From: Pseudotabrizicola algicola
GTDB taxonomy: Bacteria > Pseudomonadota > Alphaproteobacteria > Rhodobacterales > Rhodobacteraceae
Assembly: GCF_010915705.1 (NCBI RefSeq)
Contig: NZ_JAAIKE010000002.1
Location: 124,001-188,000 of the forward strand
Length of the DNA stretch: 64,000 nt
Direction: 5' to 3'
Shown here: one piece after another, positions 18,868 through 26,336 of the stretch
Layout of the letters: every line of letters starts with the position of its first letter
How positions within the stretch are numbered: position 1 is the stretch's first letter
Translations under genes and position numbers: made by a program
Notes under the pieces: generated by a model
What the model saw: the letters and a program-made list of their open reading frames with translations, nothing else
Told to the model about the DNA's origin: nothing
Database searches by the model: none

Positions 18868-19562
18868 TCTGCCGCCGCCTTCATGCGGCTTTCGCCCGAG
18901 ATGCGGCCATCGGCCAGCCGCACCACGCGGTCACAGCGTTCGGCCAGCTCGGGCGCGTGGGTCACCAGCACCAGCGTGGCGCCGTGGCGGTCGCGCAGGC
19001 CAAAGAGCATGTCCATGATCGCGGCGCCGTTGACGCCGTCCAGATTGCCGGTCGGCTCGTCCGCCAGCAGGATCGCCGGACGGGGCGCGGCGGCGCGGGC
19101 AAGGGCCACGCGCTGCTGCTCGCCGCCCGACAGTTGCTTGGGATAATGGTCGAGCCGCGCGCCAAGACCCACGCTGCGCAATTCCTCGGCGGCGCGGTCG
19201 AAGGCATCGGCCACACCGGCCAGTTCCAGCGGCACGGCGACGTTTTCCAGCGCGGTCATTGTCGGGATCAGGTGGAAAGACTGGAACACCACCCCCATAT
19301 TCCCCCTGCGAAAGCGCGCGAGGGCATCCTCGTCAAGGGCGGTCAGATCCGACCCCAGCGCCAGAACAGACCCGGATGTGGCGCGCTCCAGCCCGCCCAT
19401 CAGCATAAGGAGCGATGATTTGCCAGACCCGGACGGACCGATCAGCCCCAGCGTCTCGCCTTGCGCGACGTCGAGCGTGATGCCCTTCAGAATCTCGACC
19501 GGCCCGGCATTGCCTGCCAGTGTCAGCGTCGCATCCTTCAACGCCAGAACGGTCTGACCCAT
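18864..19562 (-). CDS. ABC transporter ATP-binding protein (YbbA-like, LolD/MacB class)
   Basis: A 232-residue ATPase. Walker A is LIGPSGSGKSS, the Q-loop is in MGVVFQSFHLIP, the signature is LSGGEQQRVALARA, Walker B is ILLADEPTGNLD and the H-loop is LVLVTHAPELA. The TGNLD after Walker B is typical of the LolD/MacB/FtsE class. It energises the permease encoded downstream. The ATG at 19562 has AGAGGA 8 bases upstream; it shares two bases with the ATG of the divergent esterase gene. Confidence 0.9.
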   Translation of the reverse strand: MGQTVLALKDATLTLAGNAGPVEILKGITLDVAQGETLGLIGPSGSGKSSLLMLMGGLERATSGSVLALGSDLTALDEDALARFRRGNMGVVFQSFHLIPTMTALENVAVPLELAGVADAFDRAAEELRSVGLGARLDHYPKQLSGGEQQRVALARAAAPRPAILLADEPTGNLDGVNGAAIMDMLFGLRDRHGATLVLVTHAPELAERCDRVVRLADGRISGESRMKAAAE

Positions 19563-20250
19563 GATGTTTTCCTCTATACTGTCCCCGGTTGCATATGGCG
19601 CATTGCGCGCAATCCGCAACCTGAGCTTCACGCTGGCGTTACCGTTTTCCGTCGCAAGCGCCGCATATGCCGAACCCGTGACCGTTTTCGCGCTCGGCGA
19701 CAGCCTGACGGCAGGTTACGGATTGCCCGAGGCCGAGGGGCTGGTGCCGCAACTCAACGCATGGCTGGCCGAGCGGGGGGCCGAGGTGACGGTGCTGAAC
19801 GGCGGGGTGTCGGGCGATACCTCGGCGGGGGGTCTGTCGCGTCTGGGCTGGAGCCTGACGCCCGAGGTGGATGCGCTGATCGTGACGCTGGGCGGCAATG
19901 ACCTGCTGCGCGGGCTGCAACCCTCGGTCACCCGCAACAACATCGAGGCGATCCTGCAAGAGGCGCAGAGCCGCGACCTTCCGGTGCTGCTGATCGGGAT
20001 GGAGGCTCCGGGCAATTTCGGCCCCGCCTACAAGACCGCCTTCGACCAGCTTTACGTGGAGCTTGCGGCGCAATACGACGCGCTGCTGATCGAGAGCTAT
20101 TTCCGGCTGATCGATCCGGCGGCGACCGACCCCGGCCAGCTGTCGCCATTCATGCAGGCCGACGGCATCCACCCCAATGCCCAGGGCGTGCAGCGCGCGG
20201 TGGAAAACCTTGGCCCGCGCATCCTCGAACTGGTCGCGCAGATCGACTGA
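19561..20250 (+). CDS. tesA: TesA-like SGNH arylesterase / lysophospholipase L1
   Basis: A periplasmic SGNH hydrolase of 229 residues from the first ATG. Block I is FALGDSLTAGYGL with the catalytic serine, block II has the glycine in NGGVSGDT, block III is TLGGNDLLRGL with the asparagine, and block V is DGIHPNAQG with the Asp-His pair. A signal peptide (RNLSFTLALPFSVASAAYA) precedes the mature part. The first ATG at 19561 overlaps the start of the divergent ABC gene and lacks a ribosome site. A TTG at 19603, immediately before the hydrophobic leader, is a plausible alternative start. The enzyme hydrolyses acyl esters, thioesters or lysophospholipids. Confidence 0.88.
   Translation: MMFSSILSPVAYGALRAIRNLSFTLALPFSVASAAYAEPVTVFALGDSLTAGYGLPEAEGLVPQLNAWLAERGAEVTVLNGGVSGDTSAGGLSRLGWSLTPEVDALIVTLGGNDLLRGLQPSVTRNNIEAILQEAQSRDLPVLLIGMEAPGNFGPAYKTAFDQLYVELAAQYDALLIESYFRLIDPAATDPGQLSPFMQADGIHPNAQGVQRAVENLGPRILELVAQID
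19602..19613. promoter_or_regulatory. Palindrome in the esterase/ABC divergent start region
   Basis: ATTGCGCGCAAT is a perfect 12-base palindrome. On the minus strand it sits between a TTGCGG and an ATATGC hexamer spaced 17 bases apart, a possible promoter for the ABC exporter operon. It also falls inside the first codons of the esterase frame. Its role as operator is an inference. Confidence 0.35.
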
Positions 20251-20268
20251 CGGGGTATTGCTGCTTTC

Positions 20269-20291
20269 CAAATACTCCCGCGCGGAGCGCA
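20269..20291 (+). repeat. Short dispersed intergenic repeat, copy 2
   Basis: The second copy starts CAAATACTCCCGCG and ends GGAGCGCA, differing from copy 1 at about three positions. It lies 18 bases after the esterase stop. The core CTCC-CGCGC-GGAG could form a small hairpin. Confidence 0.6.
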
Positions 20292-20407
20292 TTCCACACC
20301 GGCGGCGGGTGCAACATTGTATCCGGCACAGGACGGGGCTTGATGCAGGCGCGGGGAAGGGTCATTCCTGCGCTGCCCGCTTTGTCCGCCCGCCCCGAGT
20401 GTGATGC

Positions 20408-21835
20408 ATGACCCTGATCGCCGATCTGACCGACCTGCTTGGCCCGGCCCATGTGCTGACGGGCGGGGATTGCGCCCGTCTGGCGCAGGACTGGACAGGG
20501 GCCTATCACGGCGCGCCCCTGGCGGTGGCGCGGCCTGCCAGCACCGACGAGGTGGCGGCCTGCCTGCGGCTGGCGGCGCGGCACGGGGTGCCAGTGGTGC
20601 CGGTGTCGGGCAACACTGGGCTGGTGGGCGGCACCTATACCGAAGGCGGGTTGCTGGTGAGCCTCGAGCGGATGAACCGCATCCGCGCGCTGAACCCGCA
20701 GACCCGCACGGCCACGGTGGAGGCGGGGGTGATCCTGTCGACGCTGCATGACGCGGCGGCGGAACAGGGGCTGTATTTCCCGCTGTGGTTCGGCGCGCGG
20801 GGGTCGGCGATGATCGGCGGGGTGCTGTCGACCAATGCGGGCGGGTCGAACGTGCTGCGCTATGGATCGACGCGCGGGCTGTGTCTGGGGCTGGAGGTGG
20901 TTCTGGCCGACGGGCGGGTGCTGAACCTGATGAGCGCCTTGCACAAGGACAATTCGGGCTATGCCTTGCGCGATCTGTTCATCGGGGCCGAAGGCACGCT
21001 GGGCATCATCACGGCGGCGGTGATGAAGCTGGTGCCTGCCCCGCGCGCCCATGCCACCGCCACGCTGGCGCTGCGCGATCTGCGCGCGGCTCCGGTGCTG
21101 CTGAACCGTCTGCAAGAGGCGTCGGGCGGGTTGGTGGAGGCGTTCGAGTTCATGCCCGCCAGCTATACGCGCCGTCTGGCCGAGGTGCGGCCCGATCTCG
21201 GCCAGCCCTTTGACGACATTCCCGAGGTGACCATTCTGGCAGAGCTGGCCGCCACCGCCCCGCTGTTCTGCACGCCGCGCGCGGATGGCACGGTGCCCTT
21301 GACCGAGGTGCTGGAAACCACGGTGGCCGCGCTGATGGAGGAGGGGCTGATCGTCGATGCCATCGTCGCGCAGAGCGAGGCCCAGCGGCGCGCGATGTGG
21401 GCGCGGCGCGAGGCGGCGGCCGAGATCACCTTTGCCAAGCGGCCCTTTGTCGATACCGATATCGCGGTGCCGCTGGACCGCGCGGCGGATTTTCTGGAGG
21501 CGATCCACGCGCGGCTGGCCGCCGTGCCACAGGCGCATGAGCCGCTGACCGTCGCGCATCTGGGCGATGGCAATCTGCACTTCACTGTCTTTCCGGTCGA
21601 CGGGTCCAAGGCGGAATATGACCGGGTGATCACGCTGATCGAGGATGTGGTGGCCGGGCTTGGCGGCAGCTTTTCGGCCGAGCATGGCGTGGGCCTGTCC
21701 AAGCGCGCCTCGATGGCGCGGCGCAAGGATGCGGTGGCGCTGGATGTGATGCGCGCGCTGAAGGCGGCGCTGGACCCGGCAGGCCGGATGAACCCCGGCA
21801 AGGTCTTGCCCGGGCATGGGGGAGCCGCATCGTGA
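20408..21835 (+). CDS. FAD-binding 2-hydroxy-acid dehydrogenase (GlcD/DLD/D2HGDH type)
   Basis: A 475-residue flavoprotein of the VAO/PCMH family. The N-terminal FAD domain shows VVPVSGNTGLVGGTY, LSTNAGGSNVLRYGSTR and FIGAEGTLGIITAAVMKLVP. The C-terminal FAD-linked oxidase domain has AHLGDGNLHF (metal-binding histidines) and FSAEHGVGLSKR. This is the pattern of D-2-hydroxyglutarate dehydrogenase, D-lactate dehydrogenase and glycolate oxidase GlcD; the sequence alone does not decide the substrate. No glcE/glcF partners are adjacent, favouring a single-subunit D-2-hydroxyglutarate or D-lactate dehydrogenase. The stop overlaps the next gene (GTGA). Confidence 0.88.
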   Translation: MTLIADLTDLLGPAHVLTGGDCARLAQDWTGAYHGAPLAVARPASTDEVAACLRLAARHGVPVVPVSGNTGLVGGTYTEGGLLVSLERMNRIRALNPQTRTATVEAGVILSTLHDAAAEQGLYFPLWFGARGSAMIGGVLSTNAGGSNVLRYGSTRGLCLGLEVVLADGRVLNLMSALHKDNSGYALRDLFIGAEGTLGIITAAVMKLVPAPRAHATATLALRDLRAAPVLLNRLQEASGGLVEAFEFMPASYTRRLAEVRPDLGQPFDDIPEVTILAELAATAPLFCTPRADGTVPLTEVLETTVAALMEEGLIVDAIVAQSEAQRRAMWARREAAAEITFAKRPFVDTDIAVPLDRAADFLEAIHARLAAVPQAHEPLTVAHLGDGNLHFTVFPVDGSKAEYDRVITLIEDVVAGLGGSFSAEHGVGLSKRASMARRKDAVALDVMRALKAALDPAGRMNPGKVLPGHGGAAS

Positions 21836-23037
21836 CCGCGCTGCAGACGGTTTTCGCAACACCGGTGTTCCGGATGCTGGCGGGGGTGATCGGCCTTCTG
21901 GGGCTGATCAATGCCTCGCTTTATCCCTACCAGTCACTGATCGGGATCGAGGTTCTGGGCCTGTCGGAGCCGCTGTTTGCGCTGGTGCTGGTGCTGGCCT
22001 CGGCGGTGGCGGTAACGACCTCGGTCTTGCTGGGCATCCTGTCGGACCGGTGGGCGAACCGGCGGGGGCTGGCGCTGGTCACGGCGCTGATCGGGGTGCT
22101 GGGGGCGGCGCTGATGGTGTTTGCGCCCGGCAAGGCCAGCTTTGTGCTGACCAATGGCATCCTGCTGCCCGTCGCCTCGTCGATCTTCGGGCAGGCCTTT
22201 GCGCTGAACCGTCTGGCGACGCAGGATTTCCCGACGCAGCGCGAGGGGATTCAGGCGACGGTGCGGGCGGCGATGTCTGTCACCTTTCTGGTGATGCTGG
22301 TGTTCTGGACCGTGGCCTTTGGCGCGGGGGCCGATGTGATGTGGACCTATGCCACCGGGGGCGCGGCCAGTCTGGCGCTGCTGGTGCTGATCTGGGCCTA
22401 TTGGCCGCGTGACGGGCAGACGCACTGGCAGGACCAGCCCTCGGGCCTGCGGCTGGGCGCGGCGCTGGCGCAACTGGCGCGGCCCGAGGTGGCGCTGCGG
22501 CTGCTGTGTCTGGGCGCCGTCACTTCGTCGGGGGTGCTTTACATGATCCTTGCCGCGCTGGTGTTTTCGGAAACGGCGGGGCGCGATGCGGCGGATACCG
22601 CGCTCTATGTCGGCATGGTGGCCGGGTGGGAGGTGCCGTTCATGCTGCTGCTGCCGCGCTACCTGTCGCATATCCCGCGCCCGACGCTGATCCTGTGGGG
22701 GACCGTGCTTTATGTCAGCCATCTGGTCGCGCTGCCGTTTCTGGCGGATTCCGTCTGGATCTGGGCGATGACCCTGCCGGCGGGTCTGGGCGGGGTGGCG
22801 ATGCTGATCCTGCCGATTTCCTATTATCAGGACCTGATGGTGGGGCGGCCCGGCACGGCAGCGTCGATGCTGGCCTTGCAGAAGCTGGTTGCCGATGTGA
22901 TGGCGGCCCTGGCCTTCAGCGCGGGGGTGGCGATCGGCGGCTATGCGCTGACCGCCGTGCTGGGCAGCACCATTGCCATTCTGGGCGCGCTGGGGCTGTG
23001 GCTGGCCGACCGTGGCCGCGTCACCGTGGGCGCGTGA
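21832..23037 (+). CDS. MFS transporter (sugar-efflux SET-like)
   Basis: A 401-residue inner-membrane protein with about 12 predicted helices. Between helices 2 and 3 is LLGILSDRWANRRGLAL, the major facilitator loop motif (G-x3-D-R-x-GRR type). The overall arrangement recalls sugar-efflux (SetA-like) transporters: ILLPVASSIFGQAFAL and later PISYYQDLM. The substrate is unknown. The GTG start at 21832 overlaps the stop of the preceding dehydrogenase by four bases, so the two are co-expressed. Export of a hydroxy acid or sugar linked to that enzyme is possible but speculative. Its 3' end overlaps the convergent next gene by 17 bases. Confidence 0.8.
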   Translation: MTALQTVFATPVFRMLAGVIGLLGLINASLYPYQSLIGIEVLGLSEPLFALVLVLASAVAVTTSVLLGILSDRWANRRGLALVTALIGVLGAALMVFAPGKASFVLTNGILLPVASSIFGQAFALNRLATQDFPTQREGIQATVRAAMSVTFLVMLVFWTVAFGAGADVMWTYATGGAASLALLVLIWAYWPRDGQTHWQDQPSGLRLGAALAQLARPEVALRLLCLGAVTSSGVLYMILAALVFSETAGRDAADTALYVGMVAGWEVPFMLLLPRYLSHIPRPTLILWGTVLYVSHLVALPFLADSVWIWAMTLPAGLGGVAMLILPISYYQDLMVGRPGTAASMLALQKLVADVMAALAFSAGVAIGGYALTAVLGSTIAILGALGLWLADRGRVTVGA

Positions 23038-23785
23038 GCCCGCGCAGATAGGCCAGCGTGGGCGGAATGGCCTGCACATCGCGCGAGGGTTTGACAAGCC
23101 GCAGCGCGCCGCGCGCCAGCAGCGACAGCGGGGCCAGCAACCGCACCAGCCGCGCGAGCGCGGGCCACAGCCCCCCGGGTGCCTCTTGGCGGTAGGCGGC
23201 AAGGGCGGCATCCAGCTCTGGCCCTGCGGCCTTGCCATAATCGGCGGCGAACCAGCTGTGGGTGAAGATGACCACATCGAGTGCGCGCATCATGGCCCCG
23301 CGCCTGCGGTTGCGGAAGCGTTCGAGGTCGATCAGCCGCACCTGTCCGCCCGACCAGCAGAAATCGCGCAAGGCGGGGCGGCCGTGCGAGAAGCCCGCGC
23401 GATGCAGCCCCGCCAAGGCGCGGCCCGCAGCGGCAAAGGCCGCCATACGGTCGGCGGCGGGGTGATCTGGCGTGGCCAGCAGGCTGGCAAGCGTGGGGCC
23501 AAGATCGGGGAGCAGCAGGTAATCGGGGCCTTCGGCGATCACCTCTGGCACCGGAACGCCCTTGGCATGGAGAAGATGCAGCGCCTCGCGCTCGGCCACG
23601 AAGGCGCTTTGGCCGCTGCCCTTTTGCAGCCGCATGCGGCCGGTGGCCTGTTCCACCCGCTTCAGCCAGACCCGCCCGCCGTCTGGCAGGGACAGGGGCC
23701 GTATCCGCTGGGCCGGTTGCGCAAGGGCTGTGCGCAGGGCCGTGGCGACGGGCTTGGGCAAGGGGGGCAGGTTCGCGTCTATCAT
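23021..23785 (-). CDS. Protein-kinase-fold protein with altered catalytic loop (Kdo kinase/APH-like)
   Basis: A 254-residue protein with the outline of the lipopolysaccharide-kinase/phosphotransferase fold. It has a VWLKRVEQATG strand with a candidate ATP-site lysine, EREALHLLHAKGVPVPEVIAEGPDYLLLPDLG (helix C to hinge), then GLHRAGFSHGRPALRDFCW and VRLIDLERFRNRRRG. The usual catalytic loop HGDxHxxN reads HGRPALRD here (134-141), so the catalytic aspartate position holds arginine. The DFG-equivalent aspartate is kept in LIDLE (153). It may be a pseudokinase or use the shifted aspartate. The ATG at 23785 is the likely start; an ATG nine codons earlier is possible. Confidence 0.65.
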   Translation of the reverse strand: MIDANLPPLPKPVATALRTALAQPAQRIRPLSLPDGGRVWLKRVEQATGRMRLQKGSGQSAFVAEREALHLLHAKGVPVPEVIAEGPDYLLLPDLGPTLASLLATPDHPAADRMAAFAAAGRALAGLHRAGFSHGRPALRDFCWSGGQVRLIDLERFRNRRRGAMMRALDVVIFTHSWFAADYGKAAGPELDAALAAYRQEAPGGLWPALARLVRLLAPLSLLARGALRLVKPSRDVQAIPPTLAYLRGLTRPR

Positions 23786-23865
23786 CCGCGCAATGTAACA
23801 GCGGGATGACAAAAGCGTAAGGTGCCCACGTCTTTGTGAGCCGGTGTGTTGCGATGCTGCGCGCC

Positions 23866-24810
23866 CTAGCGCCAGCTGAAGAAGTCGGCGGGGGCCTTGG
23901 AGAGGAGTTCTTCGGCCAGATCGATGCCGAGGGCGGCGGCATCGGTGGCCGGACCGGTGCGGCTGCCGCTGATGGCGTCTGAGCCGTCGGGGCGCAGGAT
24001 TTCGCCGCGCAGGTGCAGGGTGTCGCCCTCCAACGTCGCCAGCCCCGCGATGGGGGTTTCGCAGGACCCGTCGAGCCGCGCGAGCATGGCGCGTTCGGCG
24101 CTCAGGCGCAGGCCGGTGGGGGTGTCGTGGATCGCGGCCAGAAGGGCGGCGGTGTTGGCATCATCGAGCCGCCGTTCCACCCCGATGGCACCTTGCGCCA
24201 CGGCGGGCAGCATCTCGTCCGTCTCGATCGCCGAGCGGGCCATATGGGCCATGCCGAGGCGGTTCAGCCCCGCCATCGCGAGGAAGGTGGCGACCGCGAC
24301 GCCGTCTTGCAGCTTTTTCATGCGGGTCTGCACGTTGCCGCGAAACTCGACCAGTTGCAGGTCGGGACGTTTGAGCCGCAGTTGCGCGCGGCGGCGCAGC
24401 GAGGAGGAGCCGACGACCGCGCCCTGCGGCAGATCGGCCAGCCGCGCCACGCCGGGGGAGACAAAGGCATCGCGCACATCTTCGCGCGGCAGGTAGCAGT
24501 CGAGGATCAGTCCGGCGGGCTGGATCGTCGGCATGTCCTTCATCGAATGGACGGCGATGTCGATGCCGCCGTCGAGCAGGGCCTCTTCGATCTCGCGCGT
24601 GAACAGGCCCTTGCCGCCGATGTCTTTCAGCGCCTTGTCGAGAATCTGGTCGCCCGTCACCTTGATGACGCAGATTTCGAACGCCTCTTCGGGCAGATCG
24701 AAAGCCACCATCAGGCTGCGCCGCACCTCATGCGCCTGCCAGAGCGCGAGGGGCGAGCCACGGGTGCCGATCTTGAGGGGTTGGGCGGGTGTGGGCAGAT
24801 TTTGCATCAT
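23866..24810 (-). CDS. hemC: Hydroxymethylbilane synthase (porphobilinogen deaminase)
   Basis: A 314-residue enzyme that polymerises four porphobilinogens to hydroxymethylbilane. Clear motifs are LKIGTRGSPLALWQAHEV, DKALKDIGGKGLFTREIEEA, GIDIAVHSMKDMPT, VGSSSLRRRAQL, EFRGNVQTRM, and RLDGSCETPIAG with the cysteine that carries the dipyrromethane cofactor. ATG codons at 24822, 24810 and 24807 are in frame; GGAA just upstream favours 24810 or 24807. It diverges from hemE, sharing an 87-base promoter region that contains a PpsR-like operator, so the two haem genes are likely co-regulated. Confidence 0.95.
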   Translation of the reverse strand: MMQNLPTPAQPLKIGTRGSPLALWQAHEVRRSLMVAFDLPEEAFEICVIKVTGDQILDKALKDIGGKGLFTREIEEALLDGGIDIAVHSMKDMPTIQPAGLILDCYLPREDVRDAFVSPGVARLADLPQGAVVGSSSLRRRAQLRLKRPDLQLVEFRGNVQTRMKKLQDGVAVATFLAMAGLNRLGMAHMARSAIETDEMLPAVAQGAIGVERRLDDANTAALLAAIHDTPTGLRLSAERAMLARLDGSCETPIAGLATLEGDTLHLRGEILRPDGSDAISGSRTGPATDAAALGIDLAEELLSKAPADFFSWR

Positions 24811-24827
24811 GAGTTCCGGCATACAAC

Positions 24828-24845
24828 TGTCAGCTTCGCCTGACA
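24828..24845. promoter_or_regulatory. PpsR/CrtJ-type operator between hemC and hemE
   Basis: The 18-base sequence TGTC-N10-GACA matches the palindrome bound by the photosynthesis repressor PpsR (CrtJ), TGTcN10gACA. It is placed just upstream of both divergent haem genes. Directly beside it, TGACAAC occurs twice 10 bases apart (24841-24847 and 24851-24857). In Rhodobacter, CrtJ is known to influence tetrapyrrole genes. Binding here is predicted from sequence only. Confidence 0.6.
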
Positions 24846-24897
24846 ACTCTTGACAACGCAAGGCGCAGAGCGGACGCATGGGACAAAGGAGCCCAGA

Positions 24898-25929
24898 ATG
24901 ACCGAAAAGACCATCCTTCGCGCGCTGAAAGGCGAAATTCTTCCCACGCCGCCGATCTGGATGATGCGGCAGGCGGGCCGTTACCTTCCCGAGTATCGCG
25001 CGACGCGGGCGCAGGCGGGTGACTTTTTGTCGCTGTGCTACACCCCCGATCTGGCCGCCGAGGTGACCTTGCAGCCGATCCGGCGTTACGGGTTTGATGC
25101 GGCGATCCTGTTTGCCGACATCCTGCTGCTGCCGCAGGCGCTGGGGCCGAAGCTGTGGTTTGTCGAGGGCGAAGGCCCGCGGATGGAGACCACGACGACG
25201 ATGGCGCAGGTGCAGGCGCTGCGGCCGATCGGGGCGATCCATGACACGCTGTCGCCGGTCTACGAGACGGTGAAGATCCTGTCGCGGGAATTGCCGAAGG
25301 AAACCACGCTGATCGGCTTTGCCGGTGCGCCGTGGACGGTGGCCACCTACATGATCGCGGGGCGCGGGTCGAAAGACCAGGGCGCGGCCCATGCGCTGAA
25401 GGCGGCGGACCGCGAGACGTTCGTGGCGCTGATCGACATCATCACCGAGGCGACGGTGCTGTATCTGTCGGAACAGGTGAAGGCCGGTGCCGAGGTGGTG
25501 AAGCTGTTCGACAGCTGGGCGGGCAGCCTGAAGGGCGAAGATTTCACCGATTTCGCGCTGAAACCTGCGGCACGGATCATTGCGGCGCTGCGGGAGTTGC
25601 ACCCCGGACTGCCGGTGATTGCCTTCCCGCGCGAGGCGGGAGAGGGCTACATCGGCTTTGGCAAGGCGGTGGGCGCGGATTGCGTGGCGATCGACAATTC
25701 GGTGACCCCCGAATGGGCGGCCGAGCATGTGCAGCCGGGGGGCTGTGTGCAGGGCAACCTGTCGCCGGTGCATATGGTGACGGGCGGCGAGGATCTGGTG
25801 CGCGAGACGCGGCGGGTGGTCGATGCCTTCCGCAAGGGGCCGCATATCTTCAACCTCGGCCACGGGATCACGCCCGATGCGGACCCTGCTAATGTGCAGT
25901 TGATGATCGACACGGTGCGCGGCGCCTGA
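24898..25929 (+). CDS. hemE: Uroporphyrinogen decarboxylase
   Basis: A 343-residue cytoplasmic enzyme converting uroporphyrinogen III to coproporphyrinogen III. The N-terminal signature [20 protein letters not shown] and the second signature [19 protein letters not shown] are intact. [12 protein letters not shown] carries the catalytic aspartate, and ending motifs [10 protein letters not shown] and [13 protein letters not shown] are present. AAGGAG lies 7 bases before the ATG. It is divergent from hemC, and the next gene after hemF in the pathway lies within 1.3 kb. Confidence 0.96.
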   Translation: MTEKTILRALKGEILPTPPIWMMRQAGRYLPEYRATRAQAGDFLSLCYTPDLAAEVTLQPIRRYGFDAAILFADILLLPQALGPKLWFVEGEGPRMETTTTMAQVQALRPIGAIHDTLSPVYETVKILSRELPKETTLIGFAGAPWTVATYMIAGRGSKDQGAAHALKAADRETFVALIDIITEATVLYLSEQVKAGAEVVKLFDSWAGSLKGEDFTDFALKPAARIIAALRELHPGLPVIAFPREAGEGYIGFGKAVGADCVAIDNSVTPEWAAEHVQPGGCVQGNLSPVHMVTGGEDLVRETRRVVDAFRKGPHIFNLGHGITPDADPANVQLMIDTVRGA

Positions 25930-25942
25930 TGTCTGCGGCAGA

Positions 25943-25962
25943 GGGCGGGGAGACCCCCGCCC
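25943..25962. terminator. Bidirectional hairpin between hemE and the acidic-protein gene
   Basis: A perfect 8-bp stem GGGCGGGG/CCCCGCCC with a 4-base AGAC loop occupies the 40-base gap between two converging stops. There is no T run, so terminator function is inferred from position and stability. Confidence 0.55.
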
Positions 25963-25969
25963 CTGCCCT

Positions 25970-26332
25970 TCAACCCGCGAAGACCGGCCCCATCATGTCG
26001 CGCAGGGCATCCAGCGCGATGTCGGCATCTTCGGTCTGCGGGCCGATGCGGATGGCGATGGTCGCGGCCCAGCCGAACTGCGCCACCTGATCGGGGCGGA
26101 TGGTGACGGTCAGGCCCCTGGCGTCCTGCACGATGCTTTGAACGGCATCCTCGGCCCCGAAATCTTCGTCATTCACCCCGAACCAGACCGGCCCGCCCGC
26201 GAGTGGCTGGCGGAACAGGGCGTAGGGTTCATCCTCTTCTTCGCCTTGGGCAAAGCCGATGAACAGCATGCCCTCTTCGTCATCCTCGACAACCGAGGCA
26301 TAGGCGGCGTGGATGGTGATGTCGGCGGTCAT
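25970..26332 (-). CDS. Acidic conserved-looking protein of unknown function, downstream of hemF
   Basis: A 120-residue soluble protein with no signal peptide and no membrane segment. It is strongly acidic (VVEDDEEGML, QGEEEDEPY, NDEDFGAEDA) and predicted mainly beta: HAAYASVV, GMLFIGFAQ, VWFGVND, LTVTIRP and ATIAIRIG look like strands, with a short final helix. I do not recognise a family with certainty; the layout faintly recalls small immunity-type (Imm10-like) proteins. Its ATG lies 4 bases after the hemF stop, so it is translated from the hemF mRNA, which argues for a link to haem or oxygen metabolism without proving it. Confidence 0.7.
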   Translation of the reverse strand: MTADITIHAAYASVVEDDEEGMLFIGFAQGEEEDEPYALFRQPLAGGPVWFGVNDEDFGAEDAVQSIVQDARGLTVTIRPDQVAQFGWAATIAIRIGPQTEDADIALDALRDMMGPVFAG

Positions 26333-26336
26333 CGGG

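Noticed and set aside
17593-19146. 517-codon plus frame opposite the ABC permease/ATPase
   Set aside because: Composition is Gln/His/Arg-rich nonsense; the minus strand has intact Walker and permease features.
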